64,000 nt of DNA from Paracoccus aminovorans (GTDB lineage Bacteria; Pseudomonadota; Alphaproteobacteria; Rhodobacterales; Rhodobacteraceae), in contig NZ_KQ955209.1 in the NCBI RefSeq assembly GCF_001546115.1, forward strand, positions 890,643 to 954,642, in the 5' to 3' direction. The notes beneath the pieces were generated by a model. That model did not search any database, was not told the origin of the DNA, and worked only from the letters and a program-made list of their open reading frames with translations. Below are positions 26,921 through 37,171 of the stretch, one piece after another (the first letter of the stretch is position 1; each line of letters opens with the position of its first letter). A program made the position numbers and the translations under genes.

Positions 26921-27987
26921 ATGGACAATGACGGCATCCCCTGCCTGTGGATGCGCGGCGGCACCTCGAAGGCGGCCTGCTTCCTCGCCTCCGACCTGCC
27001 CGTCGAACCGGCGGCGCGCGACGCGCTGCTGTTGCGGATCATGGGCAGCCCGGATCCCCGCCAGATCGACGGCATCGGCGGCGCCGATCCGCTGACCTCG
27101 AAGGTGGCTGTGCTGGCGCCGTCGTCGCGGCCGGATGCCGATGTCGATTACCTGTTCCTGCAGGTCTTCGTCGATCAGGCGCTGGTCTCGGATGCGCAGG
27201 GCTGCGGCAATATCCTCGCGGCTGTCGGCCCCGCCGCCATCGAGCGCGGGCTGGTGGTCGCAACGCAGGGGGAAACCCCGGTCCGCATCCACATGCTGAA
27301 CACCGGCGAGGTCGCCCTGGCCCGCGTGCAGACCCCTGGCGGGCGCGTGACCTATGTGGGCGGGGCCGCCATTGACGGCGTTCCCGGCACCGCCGCGCCG
27401 ATCCCGCTGCTGTTCCAGAACATCGCCGGCTCGCTCTGCGGGGCGCTGCTGCCGACGGGTCGGGCGGTGGATGTGATCGAGGGCGTCGATTGCACGCTGA
27501 TCGACAACGGCATGCCCTGCGTCGTCATGCGCGCCGATGCCTTCGGCCTGACCGGACAGGAAAGCCGAGAGGAACTGGATGCGAGCGAGGCGCTCAAGGC
27601 CCGCATCGAGGCGATCCGGCTGAAGGCGGGGCCGCTGATGAACCTGGGCGAAGTGGCAGAGAAATCCGTGCCCAAGATGGTGCTGGTTTCGGCCCCCCGA
27701 ACGGGCACAATCAACACCCGCAGCTTCATCCCGCATCGTTGCCACGCCTCGATCGGGGTGTTCGCGGCGGTCAGCGTGGCCACGGCCTGCACCTTGCCGG
27801 GATCGCCCGCCGCCGGGCTCGCACAACTGCCGCCGGACGGCCGCTTCCTCATCGAGCACCCGACCGGCGCCGCCGAGGTGCTGCTGGAACAGGACGCCGC
27901 CGGCCGGGTCACCGCCGCAGGCACCATCCGCACAGCGCGCAAGCTGATGGATGGACATGCATATCCGTCCCCAGGAGTGATGACACC

Positions 27988-27991
<4 letters not shown>
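26921..27991 (+). CDS. galD: 4-Oxalomesaconate tautomerase (PrpF family)
   Basis: 356 residues of the PrpF/diaminopimelate-epimerase fold. Family signatures are MRGGTSKAACFLASDLP near the start, GIGGADPLTSKVAVL and DAQGCGNILAAVGPAA. GalD converts the keto to the enol form of 4-oxalomesaconate for GalB. PrpF proteins also isomerise aconitate, but galB and galC beside it favour GalD. It overlaps the thiolase start (ATGA). Confidence 0.86.
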
Positions 27992-29187
<1,196 letters not shown>

Positions 29188-29222
29188 ACCGGGCTCGGGC
29201 TGACTGACAGGAGGGCCTCGCG

Positions 29223-30266
29223 ATGAACGACCACCCCAGACTGACCTCGCTGGCGCATGGCGGCGGCTGCGGCTGCAAGCTGGCGCCCTCGGTGCTGCGG
29301 GAGTTGCTGGCGGGCCAGCCGGTGGCGCAGGCCTTTCCGCAGCTGCTGGTCGGGACCGAGACCTCGGACGACGCGGCGGTCTATCAGGTGGACGAGAACA
29401 CCTGCGTCATCGCCACCACCGATTTCTTCATGCCGATGGTGGACGACCCGCGCGCCTTCGGCCGCATCGCCGCGACCAATGCGATCTCCGACATCTATGC
29501 CATGGGCGGGCGGCCGATCATGGCGCTGGCGATCCTGGGCATGCCCATCGACAAGCTGGCACCCGAGCAGATCCGCGAGATCCTGGAGGGCGGGCGCGAG
29601 ATCTGCCATCAGGCCGGCATCCCGGTCGCCGGCGGCCATTCCATCGACGCGCCCGAGCCGATCTATGGCCTCGCGGTGATCGGCCTCTGCCACCCGTCCG
29701 AGCTGCGCCGCAATGCCGATGCGCGGCCGGGCGACGCGCTGATCCTGACCAAGGGGCTGGGCGTCGGCATCTATTCCGCCGCGATCAAGAAGGGCGCGCT
29801 GGACCAGGCCGGCATCGACGAGATGGTCGCCTCGGCCACCACGCTGAACAAGGTCGGGGCCGATCTGGCCAAGCGGGCCGATGTGCATGCCCTGACCGAC
29901 GTGACCGGCTTCGGCATCCTGGGCCACGGGCTGGAAATCGCCCGCGGCGCCGGGCTGCGGCTGCATCTGGAGCAGGCGGCGCTGCCCTTGCTGAGCCGCG
30001 CGGCGGAGCTGGCCGAGGCGGGATTCGTCACCGGCGCCTCGGTGCGGAACTGGGCCGCCTATGGTGCCGAGGTGGCGCTGCCCGAGGGCCTGGCCGATTG
30101 GCGCCGGCATCTGCTGACCGACCCGCAGACCTCGGGCGGGCTGCTGGTCGCCGTGGCCCCCGAGGCGGCCGAGGCGGTGCTGGCGCAGATTCATGCCGCC
30201 GGTCATCCGCTGGCCGCCGTGGTCGGGTATTGCGCGGCGGGCGAGCCGGGAATCGCCGTCGCCTGA
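29223..30266 (+). CDS. selD: Selenide, water dikinase (selenophosphate synthetase)
   Basis: 347 residues. It makes selenophosphate from selenide and ATP, the selenium donor for Sec-tRNA. The catalytic loop [10 protein letters not shown] has Cys16 (in some species Sec) and Lys19. It is followed by ATP/Mg sites ([47 protein letters not shown]). It starts at ATG 29223 after GGAGGG, 35 bp downstream of the thiolase gene on the same strand, so it may be carried on the aromatic operon transcript. One of five selenium-pathway genes in this window. Confidence 0.97.
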   Translation: MNDHPRLTSLAHGGGCGCKLAPSVLRELLAGQPVAQAFPQLLVGTETSDDAAVYQVDENTCVIATTDFFMPMVDDPRAFGRIAATNAISDIYAMGGRPIMALAILGMPIDKLAPEQIREILEGGREICHQAGIPVAGGHSIDAPEPIYGLAVIGLCHPSELRRNADARPGDALILTKGLGVGIYSAAIKKGALDQAGIDEMVASATTLNKVGADLAKRADVHALTDVTGFGILGHGLEIARGAGLRLHLEQAALPLLSRAAELAEAGFVTGASVRNWAAYGAEVALPEGLADWRRHLLTDPQTSGGLLVAVAPEAAEAVLAQIHAAGHPLAAVVGYCAAGEPGIAVA

Positions 30267-30715
30267 CGATCAAGCCGCGCAGGACTGGAGCGACCGGCAT
30301 GGGATTCCGTGATCAGCGTTCTGTGGAAGGGGATCTTGGCGGTTATCTTGTATCCGACGCCCCGTCCCGCGATGTGGTTCGTTCTGCCAAAATCGCCGGA
30401 GTAGCTGGAAATACAGCCGGACCGCGTTAAGGTCATGGCCGGAATGGGCTTGTGAACCCAGCGTGGCTGGCTGGATCTAGCCCGGCGTGGATAAAACAGC
30501 ACGGCGTCGGCCGGCACGGCGGAAGCATCGAGGAGAAAGCAATCGGACTCCGTCGGGCTCGCGGTGATGGAGGAAGGGCAGGGAATGTACGCCCGCTATT
30601 GCGAACTCCGGACCAGACCGGATCACGTTGCAATCAGGCGCTTAATATACATCCTGAAATGACCTTGCCCGCCGCAATGACGCGGCGGGCACATTTATCG
30701 CATGGCGCGGGCTTA
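30267..30715. other. Intergenic stretch after selD
   Basis: 449 bp with no convincing gene. It contains the likely terminator of the 31566-33281 gene (30667-30690) and ends at the IS5 element's target site (TA at 30714-30715). The piece around 30450-30500 is rich in short imperfect repeats. Confidence 0.5.
30667..30690 (-). terminator. Hairpin, original terminator of the Cys-type UGSC gene
   Basis: Perfect 9-bp stem (30667-30675 with 30682-30690, loop AATGAC). If the IS5 insertion at 30716-31566 is removed, this hairpin lies about 25 bp past the UGSC gene's stop codon. It is also convergent with selD and could act in both directions. Confidence 0.55.
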
Positions 30716-31566
30716 GGTCATGTTGACAAATGGCGGAGCCAGAGGCGGATCGACGTGATATCGATGAAGCCAAGGAAGCTTTCGGCGGTCTTGTCGTAGC
30801 GGGTGGCGACACGGCGAGCGTTCTTGAGCTTGTTGAAGCACCGCTCGACAAGGTTCCGCAGCCGGTAGAGCCTGCGATCGACAGCGACACGGAGCCTGCG
30901 AGACTTGCGCATCGGGACCACCGGCAGGATGCTACGCGCCTCCATGGTTTTGCGAACCTTGTCGGAGTCATAGCCGCGATCGGCCAGCAGGATGCAAGGC
31001 TCCGGCAGGTTGTCGTCCATGACCAGATCAAAGCCCAGGTAGTCCGATGTCTGGCCCGGCGTGATGTCCGACCTCATTGGCAGCCCGGCAGCATTGACGC
31101 GCAGGTGGACCTTGGTCGTGAAACCACCTCTTGAACGGCCAAAACCCTGTCTTGGAGTCCCCCTTTTGCGCCCGCTGCCTGATGATGGGCGCGGATCACG
31201 GTGCTGTCGATCATCTGGAGCGCATCCGGCACGATCCGACTTTCGTTCAGCGCTTCGAGGATCTGCTCCCACAACCCCGCCAGGGTCCAGCGCCGGAACT
31301 GGCGGTAGACACTGGACCACTTCCCGAACTCTTCTGGGAGGTCGCGCCAAGGAGAGCCGGTCCGCGCGATCCAGAAAATCCCATCAAGAACAAGGCGGTG
31401 ATTTGCGGGCTTGCGCCCGTTCGGGGCGCGCACGGCCAGAATGAAGCGCTCATGAAACGCCCATTCCTCGTCCGACATCAGGTCTCGTGCCAAGCTGGTC
31501 TCCATTGCAGGTACCAGCTTGAATCACGATCAGGCCACCCTGTGAATCCCTTTTGTCAACACCACC
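30716..31566 (-). mobile_element. IS5-family (IS427-like) insertion sequence
   Basis: 851-bp element with related ends, each containing TGTTGACAAA (30721-30730 and inverted at 31551-31560). It is flanked by a TA target duplication (30714-30715 and 31567-31568). It carries one two-frame transposase. It is inserted exactly at the stop codon of the adjacent UGSC-type gene. Confidence 0.88.
30718..31505 (-). CDS. IS5-family transposase, two frames joined by frameshift
   Basis: The first frame starts at ATG 31505 (METSLARDLMSDEEWAFHER) and contains the first catalytic Asp in MIDSTVIRAHHQAAGAKGG. A slippery run (AAAAGGGGG on the minus strand, about 31159-31167) then leads into the second frame: GFGRSRGGFTTKVHL, second Asp in LADRGYDSD, and Glu in RNLVERCFNKLKNARR. 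This is the standard IS427-type programmed-frameshift layout, so the transposase may be functional. Confidence 0.85.
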
Positions 31567-33281
31567 TAGGCCATTTCGAGCACTTTTTCTTCACCGTCCT
31601 TCAGCATTGCGCTCCAGTTCTGCGGCAGCTCGACCTGCTTGGTGACGGGAAAGCCGATATAGCCGTTGGACGAGCCGATCATGACATGGTCGCGGGCCGG
31701 GTCGCCGGCGACGACGATCAGGAAATCCTCGGGCTTCGAGACCATCTGGATATCACGCTCGACATCCATCGAGGTGCCCAGCTGCTCGGGCCAGTTGCCG
31801 TCGTTGATCCCCTTGTAGAAGCGATTCAGGATCATGCCCGACAGCCGGCTGACGCGCAGCTTGGCGTTTTCGTAAAGATGCTTGCGGACCTTGTCCTTGG
31901 TCCAGCCCTGCGCAACCAGCGCCTTCATGATCAGTGGCGTGATGATGATCGTCGGCCGCGTGACCATGCCGCGGAAGAAGAACTGGATGAACATGTTGTT
32001 GTCGGCCATGCGGGCCTCGATGTTCTTCAGGATCTGCTCGGCCTTGGGATCGCCAACCTCGATGGCCTGGGTCATCTCGGTGCAGGCGGTGATGGTCACG
32101 GCGTTCTCGCCGCGCTTCAGCCCTTCGTCCTGGCCATGCGTCGGCCAGCCAGCTTCGGCGCAGGCGGCTTCGTCTTCGGCGACGACGATGCGGAAGTTGC
32201 CGCCATAGCAGCCCTTGTCGGCCTTGCCGGGCAGGAAGCCGCCGATGTTGCGCAGATACATCCGCCAGAAGCGCCCGATCGAAGTATTGGCCTGGAAGCC
32301 CGGCCGCAGCAGGCCCTGGCCGTGGTTGAACTTCAGATCCTTGATCATCTGGCCGTTGACGATGATCAGCGTTTCGGTGCCAGGGGTCTGACCCAGGTGC
32401 TCGACGCCGAATTGTGGGTCCAGCATGGCTTCGACGATCGCCAGCAGGACCGGCATGTATTCCGGCCGGCAACCGGAGAGAACGCCGTTGACCGCCACCG
32501 ACCAGACGGTCGCCTCGCGGTTGTCGGGAAGGACATGGCCCAGCACTTCCGCGGGATCGCGGTCGGTGAACTTCAGGAACTCGCCCACGGCCTCCAGCGT
32601 CGGAGGCACCACCGGCAGTCCTTCCGACCATTCGTTCTTCAGGAAATGCTGCTGCACCTGGTTGTAATTGCCGGTAAAGACGATCTCGCGCTGGCTGTAT
32701 TCGGCGTCCAGCGCCTCCTCGGGCGGCTGCACGGTCAAGCCGCGGATGACCTGGTCGAGCATGACGGTGGCGGCGTTGCGGTCCAGTTCCTCGTCGGTGA
32801 CGAAGTTTACATGGCCGGGGTGAACGGTATAGGGCAGGTTCGGCATCTGCAGGCCTTTGGCCGTCATCTTGCCCTGCATCTCGAAGCCGGAGCAGATCAT
32901 CGAGACCGTAGGAATTCCCATCTTCTCGACATGAATCGCTGCGCGGGTCACGCCCGCCGTGCAGGAACCGCAGCAGCCGACCCCGACCAGCGCGGCATCG
33001 ACGCCGAACCTGGCGAATTTCTCAGGCAGTTCCTCCAGCACCTTGCGCTCGTTATGGCCGTGGATCTCTCCGAATTCGCGCCAGGAAACGAAGTTGATGC
33101 CGGGGTAGCGCTTCTTCAACTCGCGCTCCCAGACTTCGAACATCTTGTCGCCCTTGAAGATCCAGTCCCAAAGCTGGGCAATGGTCTTGCCTTCGAGCGT
33201 CTCGAGGCGGCGCGCAAGGCGGGTGCCGTCCTGGAATTGCCGGCTGCGCGGCCAGACCACGTCGTATCTGTTGAGGTCCAT
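31566..33281 (-). CDS. UGSC-family protein, cysteine form
   Basis: 571 residues, close paralogue of the selenoprotein at 44854. The N-terminal domain (about 1-190) ends in the redox motif GVGCCGSCTAG, where Cys104 sits at the Sec position and is preceded by Cys103. The C-terminal domain (about 200-560) shares long blocks with the paralogue, e.g. GFQANTSIGRFWRMYLRN and ADNNMFIQFFFRGMVTRP. No signal peptide or membrane segment, so cytosolic. The start ATG 33279-33281 has GGGAGAGAG upstream. It is divergent from the 33762/34217 genes. The stop is TAG, its last base supplied by the IS5 element. Family function unknown; a thiol/selenol reductase-type reaction is inferred. Confidence 0.9.
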   Translation of the reverse strand: MDLNRYDVVWPRSRQFQDGTRLARRLETLEGKTIAQLWDWIFKGDKMFEVWERELKKRYPGINFVSWREFGEIHGHNERKVLEELPEKFARFGVDAALVGVGCCGSCTAGVTRAAIHVEKMGIPTVSMICSGFEMQGKMTAKGLQMPNLPYTVHPGHVNFVTDEELDRNAATVMLDQVIRGLTVQPPEEALDAEYSQREIVFTGNYNQVQQHFLKNEWSEGLPVVPPTLEAVGEFLKFTDRDPAEVLGHVLPDNREATVWSVAVNGVLSGCRPEYMPVLLAIVEAMLDPQFGVEHLGQTPGTETLIIVNGQMIKDLKFNHGQGLLRPGFQANTSIGRFWRMYLRNIGGFLPGKADKGCYGGNFRIVVAEDEAACAEAGWPTHGQDEGLKRGENAVTITACTEMTQAIEVGDPKAEQILKNIEARMADNNMFIQFFFRGMVTRPTIIITPLIMKALVAQGWTKDKVRKHLYENAKLRVSRLSGMILNRFYKGINDGNWPEQLGTSMDVERDIQMVSKPEDFLIVVAGDPARDHVMIGSSNGYIGFPVTKQVELPQNWSAMLKDGEEKVLEMA

Positions 33282-33761
33282 ATCTCTCTCCCTAGGTTCG
33301 ATGGGCTTCGGCGACAGGCGCGACGGAGCAGGCGGGCAAGCCGCCGACAGATCCATCTGCCCCTTGGCGGGGCATGCCTGACTGGGTCGGTTCGTCAAAG
33401 CGGGTGAACAATCTCTCTCCGCCGACATGCCCGAGGATAGGGCCGCAGCGGTCGATCACAAGCGTCGCGCTGTGAAATTCGTTGCGATATTGTGATGGAA
33501 GCCGATTTGGATTGGCCTAGGCCGGGTGCTTTGCTTCGCGGCACTGCGGATGAAGAGCCGGGTTATAGCAGAGCTATTCAGGAAAAATTAAGTCATAACC
33601 GTATCTTATACTATTGTCTTTGCGAACGGTATCCTTAGCGCTTCTGTGCGTTCCGATTGAAAATTTGTGATACCAGGTAGGCATGAACCGGTCCTTCTGC
33701 CTATCGTGCCCCATCGCGCCGACACCGGGCGCGGCGTCCATCAGCAGCCAGGGAGAGAGAC
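33282..33761. promoter_or_regulatory. Divergent control region of the Cys-type UGSC locus
   Basis: 480 bp between divergent genes, AT-richer than its surroundings at 33560-33670. A TATACT hexamer is at 33607-33612. GGTATC (33628-33633) faces GATACC (within TTGTGATACCAGG, 33665-33677) as an inverted pair about 30 bp apart. A near copy of the second word (TTCGTGATACC) lies before the selenoprotein gene. No gene is supported inside. Confidence 0.45.
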
Positions 33762-34142
33762 ATGGGCTACACATCCGAAGATATCACGAAATTGAAAAGG
33801 CAAGACCGCTTCGCGGGCCAGATCCTGGCCGAACAGGGGCAGGTGAAGGATCTGGCGCGCGAGGAGATCATCGTCCATGTCGGCAAGCCGGCGGGCTCGG
33901 TCACCGGCTGGGTCGGCCCTGTCTTCTGGCAAGTCTGGGTCGAGACCGCGGATCCTGCCGGCACCGTCCGCGCCCGCATCGATCGCGGCGCGGCGGAAAA
34001 GCTGCAGCTGGAGGCCAGCCTGCCGCTCGACAAGCTGCTCGATACGGCCAAGGACCAGGCGATCGCCAAGGCGCAGGACTTGCGGGCGGCGCAGCTCGCC
34101 GCCGCGCAGGAGCGCGAAGCGGCACTTGCCGCCTCTGCCTGA
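33762..34142 (+). CDS. Small protein of unknown function beside UGSC/TrxR-like genes
   Basis: 126 residues beginning MGYTSEDITKLKRQDRFAGQ with a GGGAGAGAG ribosome site. I do not recognise the family. The middle is beta-rich (EEIIVHVGKPAGSVTGWVGP, then VFWQVWVE). The last 45 residues are Ala/Gln/Glu-rich and look like a long charged helix (KAQDLRAAQLAAAQERE). No Cys, signal peptide or membrane helix. It is first in an operon with the thioredoxin-reductase-like gene (74 bp gap) and a LysR gene. An adaptor or subunit role is only a guess. Confidence 0.75.
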   Translation: MGYTSEDITKLKRQDRFAGQILAEQGQVKDLAREEIIVHVGKPAGSVTGWVGPVFWQVWVETADPAGTVRARIDRGAAEKLQLEASLPLDKLLDTAKDQAIAKAQDLRAAQLAAAQEREAALAASA

Positions 34143-34216
34143 TCCGGCTGGATCGTCGGCCGACCATCCCGCCGCGCACCGCGGCGGGACTTCCTGTTTC
34201 CAGCGAGGAGAGCGTG

Positions 34217-35122
34217 ATGGATTCCTTTGACGTGATCGTGATCGGGCAGGGATATGCGGGGCTGTGCGCGGCCCGGTTGGCCTGCGAGCAGGGACTCAGC
34301 GTGGCGACCTTCGAGCGCGAGATGGCGGGCGGGGCGGTGATGACCGTGCTGGGGCTCGACCCCTCGCCGGAATCCTTCACATCTTCCGGGCCGGACCTTG
34401 GCGCCTTGATCGCCATGCAGAACATGGACCTGGGTGCGAAGCCGTTTTTCGACGCGGCGACCGGGCTTCTGCCACGGCCGGGGGGCGGCTGGGACGTCAT
34501 CTCACCACATGGCGTTTATGCGGCCCGACATGTGGTCATGGCGACCGGCGCGAAACCACGCAAGCTGGGCATTCCGGGCGAGCGCGAGCATGAGGGCAAG
34601 GGCGTCTCGCATTGCGCCGATTGCGACGGCCCCCGCGTCGCTGGGCACGAATGCATCGTGGTCGGCTCGGGCGATGCGGCCTTTCAGGAAGCGGCGATTC
34701 TGGCGCGCTTCGCCCGTGCCGTCACCATCGTGATGCGCGGAGCGGCGCCGAAGGCCAGGCCTGACCTGGTCGAAAAGGCGCTGGCCGGCGGTCGGGCCCG
34801 CATCTTGGCCGGCACGAGGGTCACGGCGATCCTCGGTAACGGGCTTCAGGTGACCGGTGCGCGGCTGGAAGGAGGTGAGGGAGTCCGAGAACTTTGCTGC
34901 AAAGGCGTTTTCGTCTTTATCGGTTCGGTGCCGAACTGCGGCCTTTTGCCAGCCTTGGTTGCACGCGACGGGCAGGGCGGGCTGCTGGTGGATGCCGATG
35001 GTGCGACCGGCCTGCCCGGGCTCTGGGCCGTCGGCGCGGTGCGCAGCGGTTTTCCCGGGGGGCTGTCGCAAGCGGGTGCCGACGCCAGCCGGGCCATCGG
35101 CGCCCTGAGGCGCGGCGGGTGA
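34217..35122 (+). CDS. Thioredoxin-reductase-like FAD oxidoreductase (CADC)
   Basis: 301 residues. FAD loop VIGQGYAGLCAAR (8-20), redox-active pair Cys133-Ala-Asp-Cys136, NAD(P) loop VVGSGDAAFQEA (148-159), and a C-terminal FAD contact in GLWAVGAVRSGF. Same domain order as TrxB, but the first loop is GQGYAG rather than GSGPAG. Its closest relative here is the 59719 gene. It lies divergent to the Cys-form UGSC gene, so it is the natural candidate to reduce that protein with NAD(P)H (inference). Stop and next start are 2 bp apart. Confidence 0.88.
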   Translation: MDSFDVIVIGQGYAGLCAARLACEQGLSVATFEREMAGGAVMTVLGLDPSPESFTSSGPDLGALIAMQNMDLGAKPFFDAATGLLPRPGGGWDVISPHGVYAARHVVMATGAKPRKLGIPGEREHEGKGVSHCADCDGPRVAGHECIVVGSGDAAFQEAAILARFARAVTIVMRGAAPKARPDLVEKALAGGRARILAGTRVTAILGNGLQVTGARLEGGEGVRELCCKGVFVFIGSVPNCGLLPALVARDGQGGLLVDADGATGLPGLWAVGAVRSGFPGGLSQAGADASRAIGALRRGG

Positions 35123-35124
35123 GG

Positions 35125-36417
35125 ATGCCGCACCCCGTCCTTGATGCTCCTGGGGCCTTCGCCAGTGATACCGCCGACCGGCTTTTCGCCCATCTTGGTG
35201 CGTTGCTCATGGTTTCCGCCGTTGCCGAGCGCCGCAGCGTGACGGGCGCAGCCGAAGCGCTGTTCAAATCCGCCTCGGCCGTGACGCGGGGAGTGGCCGA
35301 GATCGAGCAGATCCTGGGTCTGCCGCTGTTCGAGCGCGGTGGCTCTGGTTTCGTGCTCAACGGCTATGGCCGCGTGCTTCTTGCGCGCCTGGCTCGGATC
35401 GAGGCGGAAATTGCTGCTGCCCAGGCCGATATCGGCCGGATGAATGGCCGCAGCGGTCGGGTCCATGCCGGGGCCCTGCGACACATGCTGCGCAGCGGGC
35501 GCAAGCTGCTTTTGCTGATTCATGTGTCGGATGCCCGATCGGTCTCGGGGGCGGCGCTGACGCAGGGCATCAGTCAGTCGGGGGTCAGCATGTCGCTTGG
35601 ACGGATCGAGGAAACGCTGGGAGTCCGGCTGTTCTACCGCAGCATCCAGGGCATGACCCCGACGGATGCGGCGGCGCGGTTGATCCTGCGCGCGCGCCGG
35701 ATGCGGGCCGAGTTGCGCCATGCCTTGTCCGACCTGGCCTCCTTTGCCGGAGAGCCGGTCGGCACGGCGGTCATCGGGGCACTGCCGCTGGCAAGGACCG
35801 AGATTCTGCCGCGCGGCATCGGCGATTGCGTCGCCCGGCATCCCGGTGTCCAGGTCGACGCCATCGAAGCGCCGGGCGAGACGCTGATCTCGCGGCTCCG
35901 CGCGGGCGAGATCGATATCGTGCTGACGGTGCCCGGCAGGGATTTCGATGCCAAGGGGCTGGTGGCCGAACCGCTTTTCGCCGACCGGTTGATCATGGTG
36001 GCGGCGGCCGATCACAGGCTGGCCGCGCGGGCCGGGCTGGGCTTGGCCGAGATCGCGGATGAGCCCTGGATCCTGCCGGCCGCTCATTCGGTCAGCCGGG
36101 GCCTGTTCGAACGCCAGTTCCTCAGGCTTGGCCTGAAGCCCCCGCAACCTGCCGTTCAGACCGCCGATCTGGCCCTGATCCGCCGGTTGCTGGCCGAAAA
36201 CGGCATGCTGGCCTTTACCTCCCATCAACTGGTCGCGGCCGAGATCGGCTCGGGGACCATGGTCTGCCTGGACGTGCAGGCCGACAGGATCGCGCGAGAG
36301 GTCGTGATGCTGCGTCGCGAGGGAGCGATGCTTTCGCCGGCAGCACGCACCCTGATCGAGGCGATTGGCAAGGCTGCCCGTCCTTTTGGCGCCGACCCTG
36401 GGAACAAGTCAGTCTAA
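35125..36417 (+). CDS. LysR-type regulator with two HTH domains
   Basis: 430 residues. First HTH about 25-85 (SVTGAAEALFKSASAVTRGV), second about 125-185 (SVSGAALTQGISQSGVSMSL), then the effector-binding fold (TAVIGALPLARTEILPRGIG onward). It is 2 bp after the TrxR-like gene in the same operon and shares both HTH blocks and length with the 41331 regulator. It probably controls the Cys-type UGSC locus through the 33282-33761 region. It overlaps the convergent siderophore-interacting gene by 4 bp. Confidence 0.87.
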   Translation: MPHPVLDAPGAFASDTADRLFAHLGALLMVSAVAERRSVTGAAEALFKSASAVTRGVAEIEQILGLPLFERGGSGFVLNGYGRVLLARLARIEAEIAAAQADIGRMNGRSGRVHAGALRHMLRSGRKLLLLIHVSDARSVSGAALTQGISQSGVSMSLGRIEETLGVRLFYRSIQGMTPTDAAARLILRARRMRAELRHALSDLASFAGEPVGTAVIGALPLARTEILPRGIGDCVARHPGVQVDAIEAPGETLISRLRAGEIDIVLTVPGRDFDAKGLVAEPLFADRLIMVAAADHRLAARAGLGLAEIADEPWILPAAHSVSRGLFERQFLRLGLKPPQPAVQTADLALIRRLLAENGMLAFTSHQLVAAEIGSGTMVCLDVQADRIAREVVMLRREGAMLSPAARTLIEAIGKAARPFGADPGNKSV

Positions 36418-37154
36418 TCCGGCGTGCCCTTTAACCCACTCTGCCAATAGCCCGGCGACTTGAGCCAGGTCTGCGGGTGCTGCCGTTCCTTCAGAAAGTG
36501 ATCGCGCAGCGCCCGTGCGACCCCGGCTTCGGCGGCGATCCAGACGAAGCCCTTGCCCGGAGGCAAGTCCAGCTTGCGCGCCGCCTCGAGCAGATGGGAG
36601 GGATTCGCCGCCTCCGAAAGCGGACGGTAAAGCCAATGCGCGCGATGCCGGGCCCGGGTGGCGAAGGCCTGCTCATCCTCGGCGGACGGAACGCTGGCCA
36701 GCGTGATGACCGGCGTGTCCGCCGGCAATTCCTCGACCCGGCGACCGATTGCGGGCAGGGCGGTCTCGTCGCCGATCAGAAGCCACCAGTCGAACAGCGG
36801 TGCCACGACCGCCGAGCCGCGTGGCCCGCCGATTTCCAGGCTGTCGCCAGGTTGGGCCGCCAAGGCCCAATCCGTGGCCGGCCCGGCGGCGTGAATGGCG
36901 AAATCCAGTGTCAGCGTCCGGGCCTTGGGGTCGAAATGGCGCGGCGTGTAGTCGCGCGACACCGGCACGCCATGGCAGGAAAGGAACAGCTTGACGTGAT
37001 CGTCCGGTGCCAGGCTGACAAAGTCGTGCAGCGCCTCGCCGCCCAGGACGATGCGGATCATGGACGGGGTCAGGCGCCGGACCTGCTGGACGGTCAGCAG
37101 CCGGCGCCGGCTTTCGTGTCGGTGCCGGGTGACGATCGGTCCGCTATCTTCCAT
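36414..37154 (-). CDS. Siderophore-interacting protein (NAD(P)H ferric-chelate reductase)
   Basis: 246 residues of the SIP/ViuB flavoreductase family, which reduces Fe(III)-siderophores in the cytosol. The FAD-binding site RDYTPRHFD is near residue 70. The NAD(P) domain has LLIGDETALPAI near 125 and IAAEAGVARALRDHF near 208. ATG 37152-37154. Last gene of a minus-strand operon with lactonase, FadJ and hydratase genes. A link to iron supply for this region's Fe enzymes is possible but not shown. Confidence 0.88.
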   Translation of the reverse strand: MEDSGPIVTRHRHESRRRLLTVQQVRRLTPSMIRIVLGGEALHDFVSLAPDDHVKLFLSCHGVPVSRDYTPRHFDPKARTLTLDFAIHAAGPATDWALAAQPGDSLEIGGPRGSAVVAPLFDWWLLIGDETALPAIGRRVEELPADTPVITLASVPSAEDEQAFATRARHRAHWLYRPLSEAANPSHLLEAARKLDLPPGKGFVWIAAEAGVARALRDHFLKERQHPQTWLKSPGYWQSGLKGTPD

Positions 37155-37171
37155 GGTCCGTCCTTTCGGGA

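Noticed and set aside
29262..29281. Possible Sec in the SelD active loop
   Set aside because: The codon at position 16 is TGC, so this SelD is the Cys type.
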